Shown: positions 7,310 to 16,353, counted from the first letter of the stretch. The stretch: 35,364 nucleotides of DNA from F23-D06 sp045130275 (GCA_045130275.1 JBGUPL010000099.1:1-35364); one strand, 5' to 3'. Notes: generated from the letters alone by a model not told the origin. Program-made: numbers and translations.

Positions 7310-8229
7310 AAAAAGTCCATCGCCACCATTGCGGCCATGGCTTCCACCACGGGGAGCACGCGCGGTGCCACGCAGAGGTCGTTGCGGTCGGAGCCCTTCA
7401 TCACAACCGGATTTCCTTCGAAGTCAATCGTTTCGCGGTCGTAACGCACCGACGGGATCGGTTTGAACGCCACGCGGAAGTAAACGTCTTCGCCGTTGGT
7501 GATCCCGCCTTGGATGCCGCCGTCGTGGTTGGTGCGGAACGAGAAATCGGGATTCTGAACATCATGGTATTCGCTGCCGGACATCTCCGCCGCCTTGAAT
7601 CCCAAACCATACTCAAAACCCTTCGCCGCATTGATGCTGAGCATCGCATAAGCCAGCCGCGCGGAGAACTTGTCATAGACCGGCTCCCCCAATCCCGCGG
7701 GAAGACCTTGTATACGGCCCTCCACGAGCGCGCCCACGGAGTCGCCCTCGCGTGCAGGCTTCGCAATGCTGAGCACCTTCGAGGTAATCTGCACACCCCT
7801 ACTCTTCAGCCACAGTTTGGCGATGGCGCCCGCCACCACCCGACACACGGTCTGCCGCGCCGACGCCCGTCCACACCGCTCGTTGTCGGTGACACCGTAC
7901 TTGCGCATGTATGTGTACGACGCGTGTGACGGTTTCAGTACATAACGATTTGTTTCTGAGATCTTTACATCAATATTTGGAATCCGGAAACGGATAGGCT
8001 TGCCTGTGGTCACGCCGTTTTCAATGCCCGACAAAAACTCCACGCGGTCGGGTTCTTGCCTCTTCGTGGAAAGAGCGTCGTCGCTCGGGGCACGCCGGTT
8101 CAGCTCGGCGGCCACAAATCCCATGTCAACAGGCAATCCCGCCGGACAACCTTCAATCAGGCCTTCCAGTGCCTCGCCGTGCGTGTCGCCCCAGTCCGTG
8201 AGGCGGAATATGTTTCCAAAAGTGTCCAT
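7288..8229 (-). CDS. aroC: Chorismate synthase, short form
   Basis: It converts 5-enolpyruvylshikimate-3-phosphate to chorismate (shikimate pathway) using reduced FMN. Recognisable motifs are FGNIFRLTDWGDTHG (GDTHG at 14-18 in place of GESHG), KPSHASYTY (H102), GRASARQTVCRVVAGA (120-135), LPAGLGEPVYDK, and FRTNHDGGIQGGITNGEDVY (231-250). At 313 aa it is about 40-45 residues shorter than usual (about 350-360). Most of the missing part lies near residues 147-163, where the family has a variable arm before the GDTIGG motif (here GDSVGA). The usual GGGRSSARE is changed to RCGRASARQ. The last residues, NAEC, come from the heptamer array. It is probably functional but divergent, and last in the minus-strand unit. 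Confidence 0.9.
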   Translation of the reverse strand: MDTFGNIFRLTDWGDTHGEALEGLIEGCPAGLPVDMGFVAAELNRRAPSDDALSTKRQEPDRVEFLSGIENGVTTGKPIRFRIPNIDVKISETNRYVLKPSHASYTYMRKYGVTDNERCGRASARQTVCRVVAGAIAKLWLKSRGVQITSKVLSIAKPAREGDSVGALVEGRIQGLPAGLGEPVYDKFSARLAYAMLSINAAKGFEYGLGFKAAEMSGSEYHDVQNPDFSFRTNHDGGIQGGITNGEDVYFRVAFKPIPSVRYDRETIDFEGNPVVMKGSDRNDLCVAPRVLPVVEAMAAMVAMDFLMLNAEC

Positions 8230-8243
8230 TATTGCTTTTTTTT

Positions 8244-8271
8244 AAGACTTAGGACTTGGGACTTAAGACTT
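8244..8271. repeat. Heptamer array (AAGACTT / GGGACTT)
   Basis: Four 7-bp units: AAGACTT, AGGACTT, GGGACTT, AAGACTT. They lie in the 85-bp spacer between the thioesterase and aroC, just before the aroC start. Confidence 0.75.
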
Positions 8272-8314
8272 CAGGGCTCTTATGTCATTACGTCTCCAGT
8301 CCTCAGTTCCCCTT

Positions 8315-9094
8315 TCATCGTCTCCTCGCCACTTCCGACACATCGACTTGCGAAGAGAGCGGCTCCCACGCGGAGAATATCTCGGCGGAGATTTCGCCGT
8401 CTTCGCGCGCGATCCGATGCACGTAGGTGTTTTCAGCCACCTGATTCAGTGTGCAGGTCAAAGTCTCGCCAAGATAAGACTCCCGAAGCCAATGGATGAC
8501 GAAGCGGGAGGTACGGTGGGTAAGCAGGAATTCGTCGGGCACAGTGAGCATGGCAATGCTCACGTAGCTGCGGTTGTTGACGTGCCCGTTAAAGTCGAGA
8601 TCGAGCTGGTTCACCTTGTGGTTCACCTGTTTGAGGACGGTTCCCTCTTTCGGGAAACGTATCTTTTTGTGACCAGCCGTCATCATTTCAGGCAACACGG
8701 TGATTTTCGAAGCCACGCTGTCTGTCTGCTCCAACTTGCGGGTCTCCCCGTTCATCAGATTCCAGCAGCTGGTGCCCTTGGCAATCAACACGCCCGAATC
8801 GGCATTGGTAATACGGTAGTCCGCATAGACCCGCAGCGGCGTGACCTCGCTCACCCAAATCGTGACCTTGATGTCATCTCCCCAGAAAGTATCGGCCGGG
8901 AACATTTCCGCCTCCATCTCCGTGATGATCCACATCCGGTGCTCCTTGGCCAAGTCAAACGCGGCCAGTTTCAGACAGCCCATGTACCGGGCAAAACTCT
9001 CCTGGAAGTAGAGCAGCACCGCCGCCGGACTCAGCCGGTAGTCCTTGTTCATGTCCTGGCACGTGATGGTGTATTGATGCGAATATTTGTCCAT
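8315..9094 (-). CDS. Acyl-ACP thioesterase
   Basis: A 259-aa cytoplasmic enzyme of the FatA/FatB-like double hot-dog family, which releases fatty acids from acyl carrier protein. The first hot-dog half includes LSPAAVLLYFQESFARYMG and MWIITEMEAEMFP. The second contains DFNGHVNN (167-174), the N-x-H-V-N-N catalytic motif of plant and bacterial members. The length is typical of bacterial forms. The start ATG directly abuts a long GGTTAAG/GGTTAGA array, so no Shine-Dalgarno sequence is visible. It lies between the TPR gene and aroC in the same orientation, probably co-transcribed. Chain-length preference cannot be read from the sequence. Confidence 0.9.
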   Translation of the reverse strand: MDKYSHQYTITCQDMNKDYRLSPAAVLLYFQESFARYMGCLKLAAFDLAKEHRMWIITEMEAEMFPADTFWGDDIKVTIWVSEVTPLRVYADYRITNADSGVLIAKGTSCWNLMNGETRKLEQTDSVASKITVLPEMMTAGHKKIRFPKEGTVLKQVNHKVNQLDLDFNGHVNNRSYVSIAMLTVPDEFLLTHRTSRFVIHWLRESYLGETLTCTLNQVAENTYVHRIAREDGEISAEIFSAWEPLSSQVDVSEVARRR

Positions 9095-9211
9095 ATAAAG
9101 GTTAAAGGTTAAAGGTTAAAGGTTAAGGGTTAAGGGTTAGAAAGGTTAAGGGTTAAGGGTTAAGGGTTAGAAAGGTTAGAAGGTTAGAAGGTTAGAGGGT
9201 TAAGGGGGTTA
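9095..9211. repeat. Long TTAAAGG / GGTTAAG / GGTTAGA array
   Basis: About sixteen units of mainly 7 bp (TTAAAGG, TTAAGGG), becoming 8 bp (GGTTAGAA, GGTTAGAG) toward the TPR gene. The array fills the whole spacer: the thioesterase ATG touches one end and the TPR stop codon (9209-9211) lies in the other. Confidence 0.9.
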
Positions 9212-12200
9212 TTTCAGTTTTTTGGATTGTTCTTTCAGTTGTTTTGTGAGTTTCGCGATTTCGACGGCGTTGGTGTCTTTGTCTTTCTCGAGAATCTCAA
9301 TCAGCTGAGAGAGGGAGATAAGGTAGTACTGGGAGAATCCGTCGGTTTCAAGCCGTTCGCCGAAGTCAACGGCCTTGCGGAGATTCGCGACGGCCTTCTC
9401 CTCGTTGCCGTTTTCATAATAAACCAGCCCCTTCAGGAAATAGTTCTGGATGACATCGTCCTCCACATCTCCCTTGAACTCGCTGTTGTAGAGCGTCATC
9501 AACAACTCGTTGGACTTGTCGAAATAGTCCTGCGCGGAGGGAATCATTTCGAGGTTATAGAAAGCAACGCCGTTTTTGCGGTATTCCTGGGCGAGTATGT
9601 AGAGTTGGTTCACATCGCCATCCTCTTTGAGTTCACTCATCAGGTCGATGAGGGTGTCGCGGGTGTCAACGGCGCGGAAGTACCAGAGTTCGGAATGGGC
9701 TGTGTCGATTTCCTCTGCCATGCTTTCATAGCAGAGCACCAACTTCTTGTAAATCTCCACCAGATTGCCTTTGTGGGTCGCCATACCGGTGTCCGCGAAC
9801 AAGTACTCGCTGGCAGGGATGCAGCCCCTGTAAAGTTCGATGGCTTTCAGCACGGAGTCGTTGGCTGCATAGACCTTGGCCAAGTTGAACATCCCGCGAA
9901 GGTAGGGCAATTCCACGTCCTCGCCGCTCCTGTTCAGGATTTCCAACCCGTTGATGATGTCCTTGGAATACAACAAGGCATCCTCTTTGGTAATCATCCC
10001 GCTGTTCAGCATCTCCTCCGCGCTTTGCACGAGGCCCGCAGCGTAATCCCTGTCGGTATCGGCGAACTTGCGGTAAAATTCGGTCAGCCCGATGGTGTTC
10101 TGATAGTACTCAGGCGTTTTCTCGAACATTTTGTAAAGAGCACCGAGGGTCGATTTCCCGCGCTCGTAGCGGGTCAGCGGAACCGCCATTTCGCACGACT
10201 CATAATAGCCGACCGACCTTTCCAACAGTTTCTGACATTTCTGGTAGTCTTGCTCCTGCGCAGCGACCGAGGCTTTCCCGAAATACATCTCGCCAAGGAG
10301 CGGATAGGCTGAAGTGTCGCCCAAGGCAATGCCTTTCTTGTACAATTTTTCAGCCATTTTGAATTCCTTCTCCGCCCGCTTCATATCCCCCATAGCCTTA
10401 TAGACATCCCCGTTGTAGTAGTTGACACTGCCCTTCATGGTGGTGTATTCAGGCATGATGCTGACGGGGATTTGCGGTTCAAAGTCAAGGATCTTCTGAT
10501 AAGTCATCAAGGCCTTGTCGAATTGGTTCTGGTAGAGGTGCGCGTCGCCCATCTGCAGGTAGTTGCGCAGGTAGGGAATCCAGAGTTTGGCGTCGTTAGG
10601 GATCGCTTTCTCGTAATATTCATTGGACTGCAGGTAGTATCCGACCGCGGCGTCGAAGGCTTCTTCCGAATACAATGACTCAGCGATGCTGTTGGCTTGT
10701 TCAGCCTTCAACAAAAGCAGTTTCTGCGGGTCATTGCCGGTTTTGATCTTCAGCAACCGCTCGTTGAAGTCAGCGAGTTCATTGGCAGGTGCAAACATCT
10801 GGCCAGCAGTCATATAAGACTCCATCATACTGTTGAAATGGAGATAGTAATCCTCAAAAAGACCGGGGAAAGCTTTATTCACGAGCGCGTAGCTTTGCGC
10901 ATAGCGTTGGAGCGCGTCTACCATCTTCTTGCTGTCGCATTGACTCGTCAGACAGTTGGCCAACAATTGTGAACTGACTTGCACATTCTGCAAGGAGAAG
11001 AATTCAGGGAAATCATCTGTGAGCCGGACCAGCACATCGTTGAGCTGTGTTAGGATTGACATCCTCCTCTCCACATCATCGGTCGGTTCTGGCGACGCTT
11101 TCCGCCAAAAATTCGCGTTGTCGGTCAGCTGCAACCGGAGGAAGAGGTTGGCGGTGTCGCTATCGTAGTTCGCTTTGGCGGCGTCGTATATGGCATCGTA
11201 AAGATCCTGGATCTTTTCCTTGTCAACATAATCAGTGGAGATGGCATCTATTACATAATGATAGTGATCAATGATCTGTTGGTTCCTGGCAAAATCGTCA
11301 TTCCCGGAATAACAGGAAATGTATTTCCCAAGATATGCCAAAGTGCTGTCATACGCGCGGATGGCCGACAGGCTGTCTCCCGTAAGCTGATACACAATGT
11401 AAAGGTTCTTATACATCCAGTAGATATCGCCCAGTGTTTTGTAGTAGGGATATTTGTCGTAGGTGCTCTTGTTGGAATTGAGACTGGCCTCGGCAATGGC
11501 CTTCATCTTGGCATTGTCTTTTTTGTAGTATTGAAACCACTGCTGCTCGAAGGTGGATTTCAAGCGCGGATCACGGTTGTTGGCTTTCTCCAACCGGATG
11601 ATTTCGTTCGCCATTTCATACCGGTTGTCGTTGTTCAGATCATGGATGTAGTGAGCAGCCTCGTCGGGATAGAATTTGTTTCGGTAAAGATAGACGGTGT
11701 AGTCGCTTACCAAACTCTTGTCTCGAGTGCCCACGTTGAGCTGTTTCAAAGTGCGGAAAAGGTCGATCCATTCCAAACTTGCCCGGCTGTTGTCGGTGGT
11801 GTCGATATGGCTTTTGACCATGGCCACGGCACTGTCTATGTCACCGCTCCGCAGCACGCGCAGCACGTCGGCGTAAGCGGGGTTGTCGTAATATTCACAA
11901 AGTTGGTACTTGTTGATATCGTCGGCATCCCTGTATCGCATATGGAGTCTCATTTGAGTATTTGCGACCTCCTCTGCCATCGAGGAGGCCAAGGCGGCGG
12001 CTTTGTCCGGGTTGTCGCGGATGTCCCCCATCATCTCGTTGACATAATCCATCATATATTTATTGTACCACCACCGGAACATTTGAACAGTGAGTCCATG
12101 TTTCTCCTTGCGTAAATCTTGGAGCGGCACCATATAGAAAAAGATAGTGTCTGAGGTTTGGAAATCCTTGTAGTAGGAGACCGGAGCGCGCCCGATTAAG

Positions 12201-12448
12201 GCATAGCCGTCCAGCACCCATTTCTCCAACGGCAGGTAGGCGCCCTTTTTGTCGGCGCTGAGGTTGGCCACGGCCACGCCCTTCGTGTCGGTGGTGAGTT
12301 TCTGTCCGTAGAGTGTGGAGGTCGCGCCCGCGATCGGCCGTTTGGTGTTGAAGTCCACCACTTTGAAGACTTGCTTGACCTGTGCGGTCGCGGCAAAAGT
12401 CAGCGCTGAGAGCACCAACGAAATGATCACTCTAGTTGTGTTTTTCAT
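9209..12448 (-). CDS. Large exported tetratricopeptide-repeat protein
   Basis: The start is taken at MKNTTRVIISL, giving about 1079 aa; the seven residues before it precede a clear signal peptide ending ATAQ. Residues after the signal form a small beta domain (VFKVVDFNTKRPIAGATSTL, ending in FFYMVPLQ) like carboxypeptidase-regulatory domains. The rest is largely helical with TPR-like units (MTYQKILDFEP, YYNGDVYKAMGDMKRAEKEF, YYENGNEEKAVANLRKAVDF). It is probably a periplasmic or outer-membrane-associated scaffold; no enzyme motif is seen and the partner is unknown. It starts 31 bp after lptB, suggesting co-transcription with an envelope-transport gene. The stop codon lies in the adjacent array. 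Confidence 0.8.
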   Translation of the reverse strand: MKNTTRVIISLVLSALTFAATAQVKQVFKVVDFNTKRPIAGATSTLYGQKLTTDTKGVAVANLSADKKGAYLPLEKWVLDGYALIGRAPVSYYKDFQTSDTIFFYMVPLQDLRKEKHGLTVQMFRWWYNKYMMDYVNEMMGDIRDNPDKAAALASSMAEEVANTQMRLHMRYRDADDINKYQLCEYYDNPAYADVLRVLRSGDIDSAVAMVKSHIDTTDNSRASLEWIDLFRTLKQLNVGTRDKSLVSDYTVYLYRNKFYPDEAAHYIHDLNNDNRYEMANEIIRLEKANNRDPRLKSTFEQQWFQYYKKDNAKMKAIAEASLNSNKSTYDKYPYYKTLGDIYWMYKNLYIVYQLTGDSLSAIRAYDSTLAYLGKYISCYSGNDDFARNQQIIDHYHYVIDAISTDYVDKEKIQDLYDAIYDAAKANYDSDTANLFLRLQLTDNANFWRKASPEPTDDVERRMSILTQLNDVLVRLTDDFPEFFSLQNVQVSSQLLANCLTSQCDSKKMVDALQRYAQSYALVNKAFPGLFEDYYLHFNSMMESYMTAGQMFAPANELADFNERLLKIKTGNDPQKLLLLKAEQANSIAESLYSEEAFDAAVGYYLQSNEYYEKAIPNDAKLWIPYLRNYLQMGDAHLYQNQFDKALMTYQKILDFEPQIPVSIMPEYTTMKGSVNYYNGDVYKAMGDMKRAEKEFKMAEKLYKKGIALGDTSAYPLLGEMYFGKASVAAQEQDYQKCQKLLERSVGYYESCEMAVPLTRYERGKSTLGALYKMFEKTPEYYQNTIGLTEFYRKFADTDRDYAAGLVQSAEEMLNSGMITKEDALLYSKDIINGLEILNRSGEDVELPYLRGMFNLAKVYAANDSVLKAIELYRGCIPASEYLFADTGMATHKGNLVEIYKKLVLCYESMAEEIDTAHSELWYFRAVDTRDTLIDLMSELKEDGDVNQLYILAQEYRKNGVAFYNLEMIPSAQDYFDKSNELLMTLYNSEFKGDVEDDVIQNYFLKGLVYYENGNEEKAVANLRKAVDFGERLETDGFSQYYLISLSQLIEILEKDKDTNAVEIAKLTKQLKEQSKKLK

Positions 12449-12479
12449 ATCGAAGTTTTTTTTGAACAATGTCCATCGT

Positions 12480-13214
12480 TCACTTCCGCAGTTCGAAATT
12501 CGATCCTAAATAGACTTTCTTGACGACGGGGTCGGAAGCGAGCTCCTCGGCGGTGCCGGCCTTGAGGACGCTGCCCTCGAAGAGCAGGTAGGCGCGGTCG
12601 GTGATGGAGAGTGTCTCATGGACGTTGTGGTCGGTGATGACGATGCCGATGTTCCGGTCTTTCAGTTTCCTGACGATGCCCTGGATGTCTTCCACGGCAA
12701 TAGGATCGACTCCCGCGAAGGGTTCGTCGAGCAGGATGAACTTGGGACCAGAGGCGAGACAGCGGGCGATTTCCACACGGCGACGCTCGCCGCCAGAGAG
12801 GTTGTTGCCCTTATTGTGACGCACTTTCTCAATATTGAAATCCGCGATCAGGCTTTCCAGGACCTCCTTCTGCTCGGCCTTGCTTTTGCCGCTGAACTCC
12901 AGGATGGCCCGGATGTTGTCCTCTACGGTCATCTGCCGGAACACCGACGCCTCCTGCGGCAGGTAGGCGATTCCCATCTGCGCGCGCTTGTACATCGGTT
13001 CCTCCGAAATATCCTTGTCATCGAGGAAGATGCGGCCCGAGAATGGTTTGATGAGTCCCACGATCATGTAGAACGACGTGGTCTTTCCTGCACCGTTTGG
13101 TCCCAAAAGCCCCACGATCTCGCCCTGAGTGAAATTGATGGACACCTCGTTGACAACTGTCCTGTTTTTGTATTTCTTGACCAGTTTGTCCGTCCGGATT
13201 ACGTGATTCTCCAT
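12480..13214 (-). CDS. lptB: LPS export ABC transporter ATPase LptB
   Basis: A 244-aa ATPase with Walker A GPNGAGKT (38-45), Q-loop LPQEAS (Q87), signature LSGGERRR (139-146), Walker B FILLDEP (159-165) and switch ITDHNVHET (H196). The LPQEASVFRQMTVEDN and DEPFAGVDP stretches are typical of LptB, which drives LPS transfer from the inner membrane through LptFGC. The start at ATG 13214 has a strong AAAGGAG seven bases upstream; the longer frame begins with TTG. The ATG lies 1 bp after the stop of the upstream SRPBCC gene, so the two are translationally coupled and the ribosome site is inside that gene. Confidence 0.95.
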   Translation of the reverse strand: MENHVIRTDKLVKKYKNRTVVNEVSINFTQGEIVGLLGPNGAGKTTSFYMIVGLIKPFSGRIFLDDKDISEEPMYKRAQMGIAYLPQEASVFRQMTVEDNIRAILEFSGKSKAEQKEVLESLIADFNIEKVRHNKGNNLSGGERRRVEIARCLASGPKFILLDEPFAGVDPIAVEDIQGIVRKLKDRNIGIVITDHNVHETLSITDRAYLLFEGSVLKAGTAEELASDPVVKKVYLGSNFELRK

Positions 13215-13215
13215 A

Positions 13216-13620
13216 TCAGCTCCTTTCAATGGCGGTTTTCAGATACTGCATTGCCGTACCCATAAATTTGTCAATCAGCCCCTTGACCATACCCTGGAGA
13301 AAGAACGGGACGTTCACGTCCAAATGTCCCTGCAGGCGGGTAGCATCCCCTTCCGGTTCGATATCGAAGACGACCTCGGCTGAGACGGGTTTGTCGGTCT
13401 CCGCTTTGTAGGCCACTCGGCTGTTGGGCACCTGTTCGGTGAGCGTCAATTGGCACTGGATCTGGTCCTGAACGTTAAAACGGCACCCGTTCTCCAATGT
13501 TTCCCAGCCGCTCACACCGGGCAGCTGGCTCATGTCCTGATGGAAAAACTGCGTCAGCACCTGATACACTTTCTCGGGGCTGGCCGCGACGGTTTCTGCA
13601 TTGCTGTTGAGATGAAGCAT
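13216..13620 (-). CDS. SRPBCC (START-like) family protein
   Basis: A 134-aa cytoplasmic protein starting MLHLNSNAETV. The frame continues upstream to a TTG, but that TTG overlaps the promoter box at 13642-13649, so the ATG at 13620 is preferred. The fold is inferred from the pattern AETVAASPEKVYQVLTQF, alternating strands, and a C-terminal amphipathic helix (GMVKGLIDKFMGTAMQYL), as in SRPBCC ligand-binding proteins. The ligand is unknown. The stop codon is 1 bp before lptB, so a link to envelope lipid handling is suggested by position only. Confidence 0.75.
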   Translation of the reverse strand: MLHLNSNAETVAASPEKVYQVLTQFFHQDMSQLPGVSGWETLENGCRFNVQDQIQCQLTLTEQVPNSRVAYKAETDKPVSAEVVFDIEPEGDATRLQGHLDVNVPFFLQGMVKGLIDKFMGTAMQYLKTAIERS

Positions 13621-13641
13621 ATTACTCGTTGTTTGAACCTG

Positions 13642-13649
13642 CAAAAATA
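13642..13649 (-). promoter_or_regulatory. -7 box, TATTTTTG, for the SRPBCC-lptB unit
   Basis: On the minus strand the box TATTTTTG lies 21 bp before the chosen ATG at 13620. It is the only clear promoter seen for the genes down to aroC. Confidence 0.65.
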
Positions 13650-13712
13650 CGTTTTTTTCTAATCAACTGTTTTCCTGTTTGGATGCGTCCTGTTGCGACA
13701 CCTTTTCAAACC

Positions 13713-14201
13713 TCACTTCGGGAGAAATCCAGCATGGAACGTGTAGGGCAGCAGTGTGGCGACGGACTGGAAATGGTAGATAGGCCCCTCTTGCCCTGCG
13801 AGGATGACTTCCATCGGATGCCCGAATTTCTGTTCGTACTCAAACAGCACCTGGCGGCAGCTGCCGCACGGGGAGACGGGTTCCTTGAGCGGCTCATCGG
13901 GGTTGATGGCCGTGATGACAATCTTGTTGAACGGAACCTCCGGGTACATGGCCGAGGCGGCAAATGCCGCTGTCCGCTCCGCACAAAGGCCGCAGGGATA
14001 GACCGCATTCTCCTGATTGCTTCCAGTCACCACTTTGCCATTGTTCATCAAGATAGCCGCACCTACCTGAAAATGAGAATATTCAGCGTATGCACGTGCG
14101 GCTGCGGCTTCAGCCTGGCACAACAAATCCTGCAATTCTTCAGGCAGTTCCTCTCGACTGTCATACACCCGCATATGGGTTTCCAATGTGATTTCTCTCA
14201 T
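13713..14201 (-). CDS. cdd: Cytidine deaminase
   Basis: A 162-aa cytoplasmic pyrimidine-salvage enzyme that deaminates cytidine and deoxycytidine. The zinc site is CAE (73-75, in CGLCAERTA) with E75 as the proton shuttle and the ligands C112 and C115 in PCGSCRQVL. An N-terminal helix and SHFQVGAAI precede it. The three-cysteine pattern fits the small tetrameric type; it is slightly longer than the usual ~135 aa because of an N-terminal extension. The frame runs upstream to 14285, but that part covers the promoter, so the start is ATG 14201. It is divergent from the beta-helix gene. Confidence 0.93.
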   Translation of the reverse strand: MREITLETHMRVYDSREELPEELQDLLCQAEAAAARAYAEYSHFQVGAAILMNNGKVVTGSNQENAVYPCGLCAERTAAFAASAMYPEVPFNKIVITAINPDEPLKEPVSPCGSCRQVLFEYEQKFGHPMEVILAGQEGPIYHFQSVATLLPYTFHAGFLPK

Positions 14202-14229
14202 AAGTATTTTCTTCTTCAAAAAACAGCGG

Positions 14230-14237
14230 CAAATATA
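14230..14237 (-). promoter_or_regulatory. -7 box, TATATTTG, for cdd
   Basis: On the minus strand, TATATTTGCCGC lies 29 bp before the cdd start. It forms a divergent pair with the box at 14299-14306. Confidence 0.7.
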
Positions 14238-14298
14238 GGAAAATAATCCAAACCCGAAGCTATATTCCCCATAGTGTTTTTCCAATGCTTAAAATTGC

Positions 14299-14306
14299 TA
14301 TTTTTG
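14299..14306 (+). promoter_or_regulatory. -7 box, TATTTTTG, for the beta-helix gene
   Basis: TATTTTTGCGCGC lies 40 bp before the chosen start at 14346. The leader contains a small hairpin, GGAAA-TCCG-TTTCC. Confidence 0.65.
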
Positions 14307-14345
14307 CGCGCTTTTGGAAATCCGTTTCCATTCCAGATTATTATA

Positions 14346-16328
14346 ATGAAAAACATTGTCAGACAATATCTTACAACAACTCTCATCGTGTTGATCGCAG
14401 GCATGGTCAACGCTGCTTGGTCGCAGCATCCGACCAGACCGGACTCCGCCATCACGTTGTCGCCGCTGGATTTCGGGTTGGAGGAGGCCGCCACTGACAG
14501 TGCCCGTTACGTTGTGCTCTACAACACCCATCTGAAAGCCGTTGCCATGGGTGCGGACGTGTCGTACCGCGGCATCGACACCCTGACGATTGAAGTAAAG
14601 GAAGGTTCCCTTCCCATTCCGCTGACACGCCACAATGACTTCAGCGGCCTCCGTCTGACCGTCAAGAACACCACCAAGCCACACTACCTCTTTAGCATGG
14701 CGGACACCCTTTGGCAGGGAGTTGACATCACCCCTTCGATGGCTGACAGTGGCAGTTTCGCAGGAGTGGAAATGCTGGCAGAAGGGACCCATATGGTTGT
14801 TTTGGAAGATCTCCATCCATGGGTGGATAACCGCGCCGGATACAAATATGGCGCCATGCGCAAGGACATCCTGCTTGTGCGGAACGGGAAAGCGTTGAAC
14901 CGTCCTGTCGCGCCCTACTCCACCGACTCCACCCTCCTCAGTTCGAAGACTCATCCCACTGACGAGTCCACCAAGACCATCGCCAACATCAGCATCATCC
15001 GCGACACTTCCTCGACCTCCAAGACATACTGCTTCGACATAAAAGGAATCAATCATCTGATAATCAGCAAAGTAACCATTCGAACACCCGACACCAAAAA
15101 CTTATACGCCGACGCTGCCATCAACATTGAGAACTGCACGAACATCACGTTGGAGGATGTGCTGATTGACGGCACTTACTCGCGGACCAGCAATTACGGC
15201 TACGGCATCCAGATGAACAACGTGTGGAACAGCAATTTCATCCGGCTTACGGCACGCGCCAACTGGGGGGTGTTCGGCACCAACAATCTCAGCAACACCA
15301 CCCTGCGGAATTGCAACATCAACCGCTTCGACATACACTGTTACGGGCGCGACGCGTTCATTTACAACTGCAAATTCAGCAAACTTTACAACCAATTCTC
15401 CTCCCTATACGGGACGCTGCTTTTCGAAGGGTGCCGTTTCACGGACTTCATCCCAGTCCTTATTGAAACCTCCTATAATGCATACACCGGATTCAACCTC
15501 ATCTTCAAGGATTGCACATTCGATGCCACGCCGATGCGCAATTACCTGGTTTCGGTCGGGAATGTGGACAACCGGCGCAACGCGCGGCCGGAGCTCCGGG
15601 AGAAATGCTGGCCCAATGTTTCCATCCAAAACATGACGGTAAACATCTCCGACAAGATTTCCAAAGTTATCCTGTTCTATCCGAAGGGCCAGGCGACCAA
15701 GGGGGTGTCCGTCAACTACATCTCCACCGTACAAGTCAACGGGCTGCGCTACGTCTATTCCGACACCTCCCAACTTGCCGACTTTGTCATCTCCAACACT
15801 GATGTAACTTCTTCAAGGGCCATCAACTATGATCTTGACAACATCACCCTCATCCCCTCTTTGGAGAGGATGAAACGGCAAGCGGACAAAAAATACAGTT
15901 ATCCGGGAAGTCTTGCCATCCGGTTGAGACACAACCGCACCGATATCATCAACATTACAGGTTCCAGGTTGAACTACAATGTAAACGAAAACAGCCAATA
16001 CAACATCAAATATGACAACTGCCATATCGGCATGATCCGTTACAACTCCAACAACAACGGCACGAAGCGGAACTACAACCGATGCACCCTCTACCTCAAC
16101 AACGCCGATGATGCACGGTATTATATTGATAATCAAGCCGTTTATTACAAATGCACATTCGTTCCCTGCAGCGACAGGATGTTCATCAGCTTTTACGGCA
16201 CATCCAACGACGTGGTCATCAAGAACTGCAAATCGACACGGAAAACCAAACTTTTCTACCAAGGGCGTAAAGACAACATCGAATTGAAGGGCTTTGTGGT
16301 CAAGGGATCTGAAAAGTATTGGAAGTAG
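14346..16328 (+). CDS. Secreted right-handed parallel beta-helix protein
   Basis: A 660-aa exported protein with a signal peptide MKNIVRQYLTTTLIVLIAGM ending near AAWSQ. From about residue 200 it shows PbH1-like repeats with short hydrophobic-aliphatic strands and Asn ladders (NISII, HLIISKVTI, AAINIENCTNITLEDVLIDG, NTTLRNCNINRFDIHCYG, YNCKFSKLY, LLFEGCRFTD, LIFKDCTFD, FYGTSNDVVIKNCKS). Such folds occur in polysaccharide lyases, epimerases and adhesins. No lyase active site is recognisable and no T9SS C-terminal domain or lipobox is seen. Function is unknown; a carbohydrate-related or surface role is only inferred. The longer frame from 14274 includes the promoter, so the ATG at 14346 is used. 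Confidence 0.75.
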   Translation: MKNIVRQYLTTTLIVLIAGMVNAAWSQHPTRPDSAITLSPLDFGLEEAATDSARYVVLYNTHLKAVAMGADVSYRGIDTLTIEVKEGSLPIPLTRHNDFSGLRLTVKNTTKPHYLFSMADTLWQGVDITPSMADSGSFAGVEMLAEGTHMVVLEDLHPWVDNRAGYKYGAMRKDILLVRNGKALNRPVAPYSTDSTLLSSKTHPTDESTKTIANISIIRDTSSTSKTYCFDIKGINHLIISKVTIRTPDTKNLYADAAINIENCTNITLEDVLIDGTYSRTSNYGYGIQMNNVWNSNFIRLTARANWGVFGTNNLSNTTLRNCNINRFDIHCYGRDAFIYNCKFSKLYNQFSSLYGTLLFEGCRFTDFIPVLIETSYNAYTGFNLIFKDCTFDATPMRNYLVSVGNVDNRRNARPELREKCWPNVSIQNMTVNISDKISKVILFYPKGQATKGVSVNYISTVQVNGLRYVYSDTSQLADFVISNTDVTSSRAINYDLDNITLIPSLERMKRQADKKYSYPGSLAIRLRHNRTDIINITGSRLNYNVNENSQYNIKYDNCHIGMIRYNSNNNGTKRNYNRCTLYLNNADDARYYIDNQAVYYKCTFVPCSDRMFISFYGTSNDVVIKNCKSTRKTKLFYQGRKDNIELKGFVVKGSEKYWK

Positions 16329-16340
16329 CAATTTTTTTTA

Positions 16341-16348
16341 TATATTTG
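16341..16348 (+). promoter_or_regulatory. -7 box, TATATTTG, upstream of the M13 peptidase
   Basis: TATATTTGCCGC begins 12 bp after the beta-helix stop codon. A transcript from here would start almost at the hairpin listed next. Confidence 0.65.
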
Positions 16349-16353
16349 CCGCT

